DNA of 25,694 bases from CAYQLK01 sp964418515 (GTDB lineage: Bacteria; Patescibacteriota; Microgenomatia; CAYQLK01), in the NCBI GenBank assembly GCA_964418515.1, contig CAYQLK010000012.1, positions 1 to 25,694 on the forward strand, in the 5' to 3' direction. Positions 7,419-14,252 of the stretch are shown here, in pieces. Every line of letters starts with the position of its first letter. Position 1 is the first letter of the stretch. Position numbers and translations under genes: made by a program. The notes beneath the pieces are model-generated. The model saw nothing but the letters and a program-made list of their open reading frames with translations. It did not search any database and had not been told where the DNA came from.

Positions 7419-7631
7419 CTACTTTTTTTTGGAATACAGTTCGATGTAACCACAAGTTACACACTTATACGCAACTATATTAGCTGAATTTTTTAACCCC
7501 CAGCCTAGTAGATTTATCTTTTCACCCCATTGCAAAACCCCTTTTTCGTAATTTCCTGCCCTATCAGGCACAACACCCTGCCCCATCTTAGATTTACATT
7601 TCGGACAAATTTTAGCTTTTTCTACCCCCAT
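7419..7631 (-). CDS. Small zinc-ribbon protein
   Basis: A 70-aa protein with two CxxC knuckles: CPKCKSKMGQG near the N terminus and CVTCGYIELY near the C terminus, separated by a Trp-containing core (QWGEKINLLGWGLKN). The layout resembles small uncharacterised zinc ribbons of the DUF6487 type; that assignment is from memory of the pattern. The start is taken at ATG 7631 (MGVEKAKICPKC); the frame is open to TTG 7649, but that lies in the T-run of the tRNA terminator. The stop codon abuts the 3' end of the convergent tRNA-Met gene, with no spare base. Confidence 0.75.
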   Translation of the reverse strand: MGVEKAKICPKCKSKMGQGVVPDRAGNYEKGVLQWGEKINLLGWGLKNSANIVAYKCVTCGYIELYSKKK

Positions 7632-7646
7632 ACTTCTAAAGCTTAA

Positions 7647-7679
7647 CAAAAAAACCGACCCTATTTAGAGTCGGTTTTT
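7647..7679 (-). terminator. Terminator of the tRNA transcript
   Basis: AAAACCGAC (7651-7659) pairs with GTCGGTTTT (7670-7678), with a T-run on the minus strand. It follows the tRNA at 7689-7760 by 10 bases and precedes the zinc-ribbon start. Confidence 0.85.
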
Positions 7680-7688
7680 CCTTACTTG

Positions 7689-7760
7689 TTGCGGCGCGTA
7701 GAGTCGAACTACGTATCTCCAGATTATGAGCCTGGCGTGTTCCCGGTACACCACACCGCT
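7689..7760 (-). tRNA. tRNA-Met (CAT anticodon), probable initiator
   Basis: A 72-base cloverleaf on the minus strand: acceptor AGCGGTG/CGCCGCA, D arm GTGT...ACAC, anticodon stem CCAGG/TCTGG with loop CTCATAA, T arm CGTAG-TTCGACT-CTACG, discriminator A. Position 1-72 is an A-A mismatch, the kind of unpaired end that marks bacterial initiator tRNAs (normally C1-A72). The hallmark three G-C pairs near the loop are reduced to A-U, G-C and G-U. The D stem lacks the usual initiator A11-U24 pair. CCA is not encoded. Initiator identity is therefore an inference from the 1-72 mismatch and from the other CAT tRNA looking like an elongator. Confidence 0.8.
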
Positions 7761-7787
7761 ATATTAAAATTATTCAACTGTCGCAGA

Positions 7788-7816
7788 ATTCTATCACTTG
7801 AAGCTAAAACCGTCAA
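7788..7816 (-). promoter_or_regulatory. Promoter of the probable initiator tRNA
   Basis: Minus strand TTGACG (7811-7816), 17-base spacer, TAGAAT (7788-7793); the -35 directly abuts the stop codon of the DivIC-like gene. Confidence 0.7.
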
Positions 7817-8158
7817 TTAAAACAAGAAATCAAGCCATTTTTTCCAATTAGGAATCTCATCAACTTTTACCACAGCCTCAGGTGTTGCCTGTTCTTGTTT
7901 AAAAATCACCGTTGATTCCCCTTCAATTCCATATCCCAGCTTCTCTCTTGCCTCTTTTTCAATAAAAAAATTAGTCTGTCTATAAGCCTTTTCTTCCTTC
8001 AATTTGGTATTTTCAGCCTCAAGTTTTTGCATTTCTGTTTGAGTCTGCTCAATTCTATCGCCACTATCAAAAAACTCTAAAAACTGCCTTGTAAAAACAA
8101 TTATTAGCCACAATCCAAACGCTATCATTATTAGTTGTATTATCCATTTTGATCTCAT
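7817..8158 (-). CDS. DivIC/FtsB-like septum formation initiator protein
   Basis: A 113-aa bitopic membrane protein: one TM segment (WIIQLIMIAFGLWLIIVF), a coiled coil (IEQTQTEMQKLEAENTKLKE) and the family's C-terminal motif FIEKEAREKLGYGIEGE. DivIC/FtsB proteins link divisome components FtsL and FtsQ at the division site. The start is taken at ATG 8158: a promoter TACAAT lies 6 bases before it, and the upstream in-frame TTG (8185) would fall inside that promoter. Only a short tail follows the coiled coil, as usual in the family. It stands alone between the recombinase and tRNA genes. Confidence 0.82.
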   Translation of the reverse strand: MRSKWIIQLIMIAFGLWLIIVFTRQFLEFFDSGDRIEQTQTEMQKLEAENTKLKEEKAYRQTNFFIEKEAREKLGYGIEGESTVIFKQEQATPEAVVKVDEIPNWKKWLDFLF

Positions 8159-8164
8159 ATTTCC

Positions 8165-8192
8165 ATTGTATCTTTTAAAGACCAAACGTAAA
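8165..8192 (-). promoter_or_regulatory. Promoter of the DivIC-like gene, leaderless type
   Basis: Minus strand TTTACG, 16-base spacer, TACAAT (8165-8170), 6 bases before ATG 8158. The -35 is a four of six match. Confidence 0.5.
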
Positions 8193-8213
8193 AATTATTA
8201 ACCAAAATCATAC

Positions 8214-8243
8214 TTGACAGTACTGTTATACATAAGCTACACT
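8214..8243 (+). promoter_or_regulatory. Promoter of the tyrosine recombinase gene
   Basis: TTGACA (8214-8219), 18-base spacer, TACACT (8238-8243). The roughly 70-base leader holds GCCCCAGGGC (8261-8270) and an inverted repeat AATCAAA (8271-8277)/TTTGATT (8295-8301), a possible operator. Confidence 0.6.
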
Positions 8244-8319
8244 ATCCCATAGTTCATAATGCCCCAGGGCAATCAAAGCTAATTTACCCTGAAATTTGAT
8301 TATTACTTAAAAATTAATT

Positions 8320-9216
8320 ATGGCAACAAAATCAGATCCAATTGCCCTTAAAAATGCCCACCAAACATTTATCGATCACCTTCGAGGTAAAAACAGAGCA
8401 TCTGCTACGGTTCTAGCTTATGGTAAAGATATTGAGCAGCTTGTAGCATTCCTACAAGAACTGCAAAAAAACCATGTTCACGAAGTCTCAACAGCTGATA
8501 TTAACGCTTTTTTAGCCAAGCTCGGCAAAGAAGGATATACTCCAAAAAGTGTCTCAAGAAAGCTTAATTCAACCAAAACATTCTTCCGTTTCCTAAAAAT
8601 TGAAGAAATAATCACAGACGACCCTTCTGCAATGGTCGCACACCCCAAATTCGAAACCAAACAGCCTCGGGTTCTTACACCACTTGAATATCGCGCCCTA
8701 CGTGATGCTGCTCGCAGCGATGCAAGAATTTCTGCCGTAATTGAACTTTTGCTTCAAACTGGTATGCGTATCGGAGAACTCGCCAGAATCAGAATTGAAG
8801 ATATTTTTCTTTCCGAAGGCAAAAAAGAAGGCAGAATCTACATCCGCCCATTCGAAGGTCACACTGAACGCACAATTCCACTCAATGCTGCTGCCGAAGA
8901 AGCAGTCAAGCGCTATCTTAAAGAACGTAAAGAAGCCAAACCTGATGACAACTTGTTTGTTACCAAAAACAACAAACCTCTTCTTATTCGCAACATCCGC
9001 ACAGCAATCGACCGTTACTTCAAAAAAGCCGGTATTGCTCATGCCAAAGTCAACGATCTACGCCACACATGGGTACACCACCACCTTTCAAGAGGTACAT
9101 CTGTTGTACTTATTTCCAAACTTGCTGGACACAAAAGACTATCAACAACTGAACGCTATCTTGGCTTAATTGAACCAAAGAAAAATTCAGAAAAAGTCAA
9201 ACTCGAAGAGCTTTAA
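8320..9216 (+). CDS. Tyrosine recombinase (XerC/XerD-like)
   Basis: A 298-aa site-specific recombinase, the same length as E. coli XerC/XerD, with an N-terminal SAM-like core-binding domain (to about residue 105) and a catalytic domain. Seen active-site residues: Arg150 in TGMRIGEL, Arg248 in NDLRHT, His271 in LAGHKRLS and nucleophile Tyr280 in ERYLGL. Two usual residues differ: Asn245 replaces the His of HxLR, and the beta-hairpin lysine is not evident (FEGHTERTIPL). The likely role is chromosome dimer resolution at a dif site, as most reduced genomes keep a single Xer protein; a mobile-element integrase is the alternative, but I see no flanking att repeats. Own promoter; composition intermediate (8401-8460 is 24/60 G+C). 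Confidence 0.9.
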   Translation: MATKSDPIALKNAHQTFIDHLRGKNRASATVLAYGKDIEQLVAFLQELQKNHVHEVSTADINAFLAKLGKEGYTPKSVSRKLNSTKTFFRFLKIEEIITDDPSAMVAHPKFETKQPRVLTPLEYRALRDAARSDARISAVIELLLQTGMRIGELARIRIEDIFLSEGKKEGRIYIRPFEGHTERTIPLNAAAEEAVKRYLKERKEAKPDDNLFVTKNNKPLLIRNIRTAIDRYFKKAGIAHAKVNDLRHTWVHHHLSRGTSVVLISKLAGHKRLSTTERYLGLIEPKKNSEKVKLEEL

Positions 9217-9269
9217 ACTTTAAGCTCAAATATTTTTGGGATTTTTGTTATTTTATTACTTAAAACTAC

Positions 9270-9446
9270 TTACTTATCCTTCTTCCCTCTTGTTTTATCA
9301 AGCTCTGATGAAATCAATCCATACCCAACAATTACCATAATTGGTATCAAAAATAATCGCCAAAACCAGCTAAGATAAAAAATTAAAAACAATCCACCGA
9401 GTCCTGCTAAGCCAATCATTGCAATAATTGTGTAACGCTTCAACAT
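9270..9446 (-). CDS. Small two-TM membrane protein, 58 aa
   Basis: ORF of 58 codons from ATG 9446 to TAA 9270. It starts MLKRYTIIAMIGLAGLGGLF, then a Trp/Phe-rich stretch FYLSWFWRLFLIPIMVIVGY, and ends in the charged tail ELDKTRGKKDK. Two hydrophobic helices around a WFWR turn with a positive C terminus make a plausible hairpin membrane protein. No strong ribosome binding site is seen. Codon use is typical of minus-strand neighbours. It is convergent with the recombinase gene. I recognise no family. Confidence 0.6.
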   Translation of the reverse strand: MLKRYTIIAMIGLAGLGGLFLIFYLSWFWRLFLIPIMVIVGYGLISSELDKTRGKKDK

Positions 9447-9475
9447 ATTTATTAGTTCTAATATATTTTACATCT

Positions 9476-9504
9476 TTGTCACAGGCAGATTTTTGAAGTA
9501 AAAT
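9476..9504 (+). promoter_or_regulatory. Promoter of tRNA-Ile
   Basis: TTGTCA (9476-9481), 17-base spacer, TAAAAT (9499-9504), 28 bases before the tRNA. The leader contains TCTCCT/AGGAGA, able to form a 6-bp hairpin. Confidence 0.65.
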
Positions 9505-9532
9505 CTCCTTTGTCCAAACAGGAGACAGTCAT

Positions 9533-9606
9533 GGGCGCGTAGCTCAGTTGGTTAGAGCGCGACTCTTATAAGGTCGATGTCCTTGGTTCAAGTCCAAGCG
9601 CGCCCA
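9533..9606 (+). tRNA. tRNA-Ile (TAT anticodon)
   Basis: A 74-base cloverleaf: acceptor GGGCGCG/CGCGCCC, D arm GCTC...GAGC, anticodon stem CGACT/GGTCG, loop CTTATAA placing T34 A35 T36 as anticodon UAU, variable loop ATGTC, T arm CTTGG-TTCAAGT-CCAAG, discriminator A. UAU reads AUA codons directly. Most bacteria instead use a CAU tRNA modified to lysidine by TilS. CCA is not encoded; the T-rich stretch just after it (9608 on) may end transcription. Confidence 0.93.
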
Positions 9607-9623
9607 CATTTTTTCTTGTTTTA

Positions 9624-11948
9624 TTAGCCAAGTTTTGCTCGCTGAACAATTTGAGGCTCAAGCACGGTGACATCCTTACCGAATTTCTGTCTCGACAGCT
9701 GTGTAATAATTTCGGCTAATTCCTTATTTTTTACATCCTTGCTTAAATCTCTCGTGGTATCCATCGAGAACGGCTCAAGTGGTTCGTTACGATAAATGGT
9801 TCTAACATAAGTCTGAAACCGAGCCACGTTTGTTAAATCAAACTCATTAAATACTCCCTTAAACTCATGAGTTAGAACATTCGCGTCATCAGTACCAACC
9901 CTAAAAGAAATTAAAGTACCCACATTACCAAACACAGCATTTTTCACATTATCTTCCATTTGATTAATAAATTGGTTAGCGACAATCAAATTCAACCTAT
10001 ATTTCCTCGCCTCAGACAAAATTTCCGCAAATGTATCAGTAGCAAAATTCTGAAACTCATCAACATACAAATAAAAATCTTTCCTTTCAGCCTCAGGCAT
10101 GTCTTGTCTACTCATTGCAGCTGTTAGTATTTTTGGGACCAAGATAAGTCCCAAAAATTGAGAATTTTCTGGGGTAATCTTTCCCTTAGAGAGATTAATC
10201 AGTAATATTTTTTGATTATCCATCACCTCGCGGATATCAAAAGCACTCTCAGATTGCCCAATAATATTTCTAATCATTCTGTCAGTCACGAATCTGCCAA
10301 ATTTTGATGCAAAATATCCTAAAGTCTCCGACCTGTGATATTCATTTGTGTTGGCTATTTCGTCCGTCCAATATCTTCTTACCACTGGATCGGTTACTTT
10401 TGGCAAAATCTCTTTAACATAATTTAAATCAGTTACAGCTCGATATGTTTCAATTAATGTCGCTCCTGGCATACTCATGACTGTCAACATTGAATTCCTT
10501 ATCGCATGCTCAAGCCTCGGACCAACAATTCCCTGATGGTGCGGGTCGTAAAGTTTGTACATAAGCCCAATAAAGTTTGAAATAATCATTCCCTTTTGCT
10601 CTTCCGTGTGTGCTTCGATGATATTTAGCCCCATTGGCCTTTCCATGTCAGAAGGATCAAAATATATAACATCTTCGGCTCTTTCTTTTGGTATTTTTGT
10701 TAACAAATCCTCAACAGCATCACCATGTGGATCAATAAAACAAATACCCTTTCCAGCCTTAATATCCTGCAAAATCATCGATTTAAGTAGCTCCGTCTTT
10801 CCTGTACCTGTTCGTCCAATAATATAAACATGCCTTCTTCTATCATCATCCCCTAAATAAACATTTCGCTCGGTATCTCTAAAAACACTTTTTCCTAAAA
10901 GCAACCCTTCAGTCGCCATATTCGAACTAGTTGGAGCTCGTTTAAAATTCAACCAATGAATATTTGGCGTCTCTACACTTTTATTTGGAAAATGAAACAA
11001 ACTCGCAAGTTCTTCAATATTTAGTATCGACCCTCGACCTCTTACAGGCATATATCTGTAAATAAAATCTTCCATAAAAGCCCGCTTATTCCCTACTTTT
11101 TCGGAAGAAAACTTATTAAAGTCTGAGCTAAATTGTGAAAAAGCATTCTTAATGTTGTCAAAGTGAATTTTTGAACCTTCTTTTGTATTACTGGAAACAA
11201 CAATTCTTACTAACGTTTCCAAACCCAATTTTGACATCTTAGATTCAACTGCTTCAATCTGTCTTGGATCACCACTGCTCTTTGGACCCCTGTCATCAGC
11301 CGATACATGCTTCTGTTTCGCCACAAACGCTTTAGCTGCATCTTTCCACTTAGAATCAGCCCCTGAAACCAATATTTGAATACAAGCCCCCTCACCTTCC
11401 TGCAATGAAGCCAAGGGGGATGTTAATGATGACAAAGGATCAGTTACTAATTCTTTATAAGTTTTGATAGGGAAATAATTCGCCTTACTCAATTTCATTG
11501 CCCCATAACTTACTTCCCCTGTCTCATTAAAAATATTGTATTCCTCAACCTCCTGAACCATTGTTCCAGGATAAGTTGCATAAATTTGCTTCACCAATAA
11601 GTCCTTATACTCTTTAGGTGTTGAGACATAAAATCTAATATCGCCAGGCAATGCCACAATCTCAAACGAAATATGATCTTTAGGTTTAAGAAAACTTAAA
11701 AAGCCTTCCGGCACAGAAAGTGCTGACAGTGAAGAAAACATCTGTTCGATTGCATCGATTTTAACCTCGTTATCCCTTGGCACAGCCACAGAAAGCAAAA
11801 CAAAATTCAACGATCTTTCCTCTCTATCTTTGTTTCTATATTTAATCGCCCCAAAATACGCCCCAACCGCACTGGTTACACCTAATATTAAAACCACTCC
11901 AATTATTGTAAGTAGTGTGCTAATCAAGCTAGCTAAATCCAAATCCAT
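9624..11948 (-). CDS. TraD/VirD4-like membrane ATPase
   Basis: A 774-aa protein with one N-terminal TM segment (about 7-32), a roughly 330-residue middle region, then a RecA/HerA-type ATPase: Walker A GRTGTGKT (378-385), CFIDPHGDAVEDLL, and Walker B with catalytic acid in FYLYVDEFQN (625-634, Asp630 Glu631), followed by ILSEARKYRLNLIVANQF. This matches type IV secretion coupling-protein/conjugative ATPases (DUF87/TraG-like) widespread in Patescibacteria genomes. Expected role: ATP-driven movement of DNA or protein at the membrane. No relaxase or mating-pair genes are in the window, so conjugation itself is not supported. It follows the 110-aa acidic gene by 6 bases, probably an operon pair. 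Confidence 0.88.
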   Translation of the reverse strand: MDLDLASLISTLLTIIGVVLILGVTSAVGAYFGAIKYRNKDREERSLNFVLLSVAVPRDNEVKIDAIEQMFSSLSALSVPEGFLSFLKPKDHISFEIVALPGDIRFYVSTPKEYKDLLVKQIYATYPGTMVQEVEEYNIFNETGEVSYGAMKLSKANYFPIKTYKELVTDPLSSLTSPLASLQEGEGACIQILVSGADSKWKDAAKAFVAKQKHVSADDRGPKSSGDPRQIEAVESKMSKLGLETLVRIVVSSNTKEGSKIHFDNIKNAFSQFSSDFNKFSSEKVGNKRAFMEDFIYRYMPVRGRGSILNIEELASLFHFPNKSVETPNIHWLNFKRAPTSSNMATEGLLLGKSVFRDTERNVYLGDDDRRRHVYIIGRTGTGKTELLKSMILQDIKAGKGICFIDPHGDAVEDLLTKIPKERAEDVIYFDPSDMERPMGLNIIEAHTEEQKGMIISNFIGLMYKLYDPHHQGIVGPRLEHAIRNSMLTVMSMPGATLIETYRAVTDLNYVKEILPKVTDPVVRRYWTDEIANTNEYHRSETLGYFASKFGRFVTDRMIRNIIGQSESAFDIREVMDNQKILLINLSKGKITPENSQFLGLILVPKILTAAMSRQDMPEAERKDFYLYVDEFQNFATDTFAEILSEARKYRLNLIVANQFINQMEDNVKNAVFGNVGTLISFRVGTDDANVLTHEFKGVFNEFDLTNVARFQTYVRTIYRNEPLEPFSMDTTRDLSKDVKNKELAEIITQLSRQKFGKDVTVLEPQIVQRAKLG

Positions 11949-11954
11949 TTTCCC

Positions 11955-12287
11955 TTACGCGGCTCCTTTCAATTTTGACACTCTATTTCTTACCTCTCTA
12001 AGCCAACTAGATGATTTATCCACGTCACCCTTCCCAATCAAAACCTCATTGGACAAGTGTTCCGGCAGAACCTTTACTGCTTCAGCATCAATATTTACCC
12101 CTCCAATTGCTTGTACATGCTCAGTATGACTTTCACCTAAACTCCCTAAAGGTTTTGCGCCTTTTATATCTATTTTTGGCAAAACTGGCTCAAAGTGCAC
12201 TATTTCTTCAGGCACAAAATCAACCCTCTCTTCTGGAAGCTGTGTCGTATCTACTATATCGTGATTATTGGCTGTAAGTTCACTCAT
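11955..12287 (-). CDS. Hypothetical acidic protein preceding the TraD-like ATPase
   Basis: A 110-aa protein without TM segment, signal peptide or motif that I recognise. The N-terminal half is acidic and Pro/Val-rich (TTQLPEERVDFVPEEIVHFE); the C-terminal third is basic and probably helical (WLREVRNRVSKLKGAA). The mixed layout suggests a disordered linker plus a docking helix. It lies 6 bases before the ATPase gene, so a partner or adaptor role for that ATPase is possible but only inferred from position. No clear ribosome binding site; a palindromic stretch (12298-12323) sits just upstream. Confidence 0.7.
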   Translation of the reverse strand: MSELTANNHDIVDTTQLPEERVDFVPEEIVHFEPVLPKIDIKGAKPLGSLGESHTEHVQAIGGVNIDAEAVKVLPEHLSNEVLIGKGDVDKSSSWLREVRNRVSKLKGAA

Positions 12288-12338
12288 TAAGGGCAGATTA
12301 AGGGCTCCTAAGCCCAGCTTAATTCTAGCAAAAAAATG

Positions 12339-13505
12339 CTAACCCTTTTTATCCGATTCTATTTTCTCTCTCCAAGCATCAGCAACCGCCACCGCAACCC
12401 TATCCGTCACACTCTTGTCTAATGGATCTGGCACTATCTTATTAACAGTTGGTTTAGTCACTGAAGCTGCAATCGCTTCAACTGCCGCTAGCTTCATTTC
12501 CATCGTAATTGAAGTAGCTCTAACCGACAAGGCGCCCTTAAAAATACCAGGAAAAGCCAATAAATTATTTATTTGATTATCAAAATCAGATCTTCCAGTT
12601 CCCACAATAAAAGCTCCACCCAATCTTGCTTCTTCAGGCATAATCTCTGGATCAGGATTAGCCATAGCAAAAACAATCGCTTTACTGCTCATCTTTTCAA
12701 TCATTGTTTTATTGACAATTCCACCTTTAGAAACCCCGATAAAAACATCCGCTCCAACTAACGCATCCTCAATTGCTCCGGTTAATTTGTTAAAGTTTGA
12801 AATATCTGCAATTTCTCTTTTATACTCATTCATACCTTCTCTGCCATCATAAATAATCCCTTTTGAGTCAACCAATATTAAGTCCCCCACACCTCTCCTA
12901 AGTAATAATTTCGAAATAGACATTCCCGCAGCTCCAGCACCCGAAACAACAACTTTTACTTTTGTAAAATTCTTATCAACCACTTCTAAAGCGTTTTGAA
13001 GCGCAGCCAGTACTACTATAGCCGTACCCCATTGGTCATCATGAAAAACAGGAATACCTATTCCCTGCAAAGCCTCCTCAATTACAAAACAATTGGGAGC
13101 CGCAATATCTTCTAAATTTATACCCCCAAACCCTGGCGCAATATTTTTAACCAAATCAATTATTGTTTGATTATCTTGAGTTTTTATTAAAATCGGATAA
13201 GCATCCACCCCACCCAGCTCTTTAAACAAAACTGCCTTCCCCTCCATTACTGGTAACGCAGCCTCAGCGCCAATGTTCCCCAATCCCAACACCGCAGACC
13301 CATCAGTCACGACTGCCACCGCATTCCCTTTGCCTGTAACCTCCCAGGCCCGAGTCACATCCTCAGCGACATATTTCGATACCTCAGAAACTCCAGGAGT
13401 GTAAGCCAAACTAAGATCTTCTCTATTTTCAATCTCTACCTTACTGACTACAGCTAATTTTCCACCAAACTCTTTGTGATAACTGATACTGTCAGTCTTA
13501 GTCAT
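12339..13505 (-). CDS. Malic enzyme (NAD(P)-dependent, short form)
   Basis: Oxidative decarboxylation of malate to pyruvate and CO2. The 388-aa product has the bacterial short-form layout: SLAYTPGVSEV near residue 32, VVTDGSAVLGLGNIGAEA, the metal/substrate region NLEDIAAPN, HDDQWGTAIVVLAAL, and the nucleotide-binding loop VVSGAGAAGMSISKLLL. There is no phosphotransacetylase extension as in MaeB. NAD versus NADP preference cannot be decided from sequence alone. It may supply pyruvate or NAD(P)H in a cell with a thin TCA cycle. TATAAA lies 5 bases before ATG 13505, hinting at a leaderless internal promoter with a weak -35. Confidence 0.93.
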   Translation of the reverse strand: MTKTDSISYHKEFGGKLAVVSKVEIENREDLSLAYTPGVSEVSKYVAEDVTRAWEVTGKGNAVAVVTDGSAVLGLGNIGAEAALPVMEGKAVLFKELGGVDAYPILIKTQDNQTIIDLVKNIAPGFGGINLEDIAAPNCFVIEEALQGIGIPVFHDDQWGTAIVVLAALQNALEVVDKNFTKVKVVVSGAGAAGMSISKLLLRRGVGDLILVDSKGIIYDGREGMNEYKREIADISNFNKLTGAIEDALVGADVFIGVSKGGIVNKTMIEKMSSKAIVFAMANPDPEIMPEEARLGGAFIVGTGRSDFDNQINNLLAFPGIFKGALSVRATSITMEMKLAAVEAIAASVTKPTVNKIVPDPLDKSVTDRVAVAVADAWREKIESDKKG

Positions 13506-13528
13506 TTATTTTTATAGTTCACCAAAAA

Positions 13529-14209
13529 TTATTTAACTAATTCTGCCTCGATAACAGCACGCAAATTAGACAAACCCTGCCCATGAGCAATTATTTTATT
13601 ATTGACGATAAATGTTGGGGTTGATGAGGCTCCTAATATATTCGCGTCTGCCATATCTTGATCCACTCTTGCCCTGTATTTTCCAGACTTAAAATCCTCT
13701 TCCCATTTAGCAAAATCTGGAACAACTGCTTGTGCATAAGATTTCAAATCATCGTCAGTAAGTTTGGTTTGATTTTCATAAGTTTTGTCGTGCATCTCAA
13801 AAAACTTACCCTGAGCACCCGCAGCTTCTGCAGCTTCTGCGGCTCGATATGCAAACGGGTGAATTTGCGTTAAAGGAAAATGACGATAAACGAATCGCAC
13901 ACTCTTGTCTTTGTATTCTTCTTCCAATTCTTTAAGCGGTTGATAAACCGCACCACAAGCTGGACACTGAAAATCACCGTACTCAACAACTGTTACTTTT
14001 GCATCTTTTGCCCCTTGTCTTGTCCAGCTGTCCTCACGTACAACCTTGTCATACAATTCGGGCTTTATATCAATTGGAGCATCGACCGTGGCATTCACTG
14101 AAGGCGCTTTTGCTCCACCTGTTGTCTTCCAAACAATCACCATGCCAACAATTAGTAACACTGTTGTGGTAATCGCGAACCAAGCTACAATAGGAATTCG
14201 ACTTAACAT
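13529..14209 (-). CDS. Membrane-anchored DsbA-family thiol oxidoreductase
   Basis: A 226-aa extracytoplasmic protein: an N-terminal anchor (about residues 5-27, IPIVAWFAITTTVLLIVGMV) and a DsbA-like thioredoxin fold with active site CPAC in YGDFQCPACGAVY and the cis-Pro loop SSTPTFIVNNK. It probably introduces or reshuffles disulfide bonds in exported proteins. No VKOR or DsbB partner is in the window. It lies 23 bases before the malic enzyme gene and 43 after the beta-lactamase-fold gene, so co-transcription is likely though the functions are unrelated. Confidence 0.9.
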   Translation of the reverse strand: MLSRIPIVAWFAITTTVLLIVGMVIVWKTTGGAKAPSVNATVDAPIDIKPELYDKVVREDSWTRQGAKDAKVTVVEYGDFQCPACGAVYQPLKELEEEYKDKSVRFVYRHFPLTQIHPFAYRAAEAAEAAGAQGKFFEMHDKTYENQTKLTDDDLKSYAQAVVPDFAKWEEDFKSGKYRARVDQDMADANILGASSTPTFIVNNKIIAHGQGLSNLRAVIEAELVK

Positions 14210-14252
14210 AATTAGCTTTTAATTTTACATATCTTTTTATAAGGTTGCAAAA

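Noticed and set aside
8741..9169. 142-aa plus-strand ORF within the recombinase gene
   Set aside because: Alternative frame of a well-supported catalytic domain.
9208..9236. GAGCTT/AAGCTC hairpin at the recombinase stop as a terminator
   Set aside because: Short AT-containing stem, and the T tract is five bases away and interrupted; too weak to call.
7346..9606. Integrated element: recombinase flanked by tRNA genes
   Set aside because: No direct repeat of a tRNA 3' end was found on the far side of the recombinase, and the genes between are housekeeping-like.
9624..12287. Conjugation locus
   Set aside because: Only a coupling-type ATPase and an unknown acidic protein are present; no relaxase, pilus or VirB genes.
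12298..12323. Palindromic stretch with GGCT/AGCC and ATTAAG/CTTAAT arms as a terminator
   Set aside because: No T-run follows on either strand; it could be an operator but nothing supports that.
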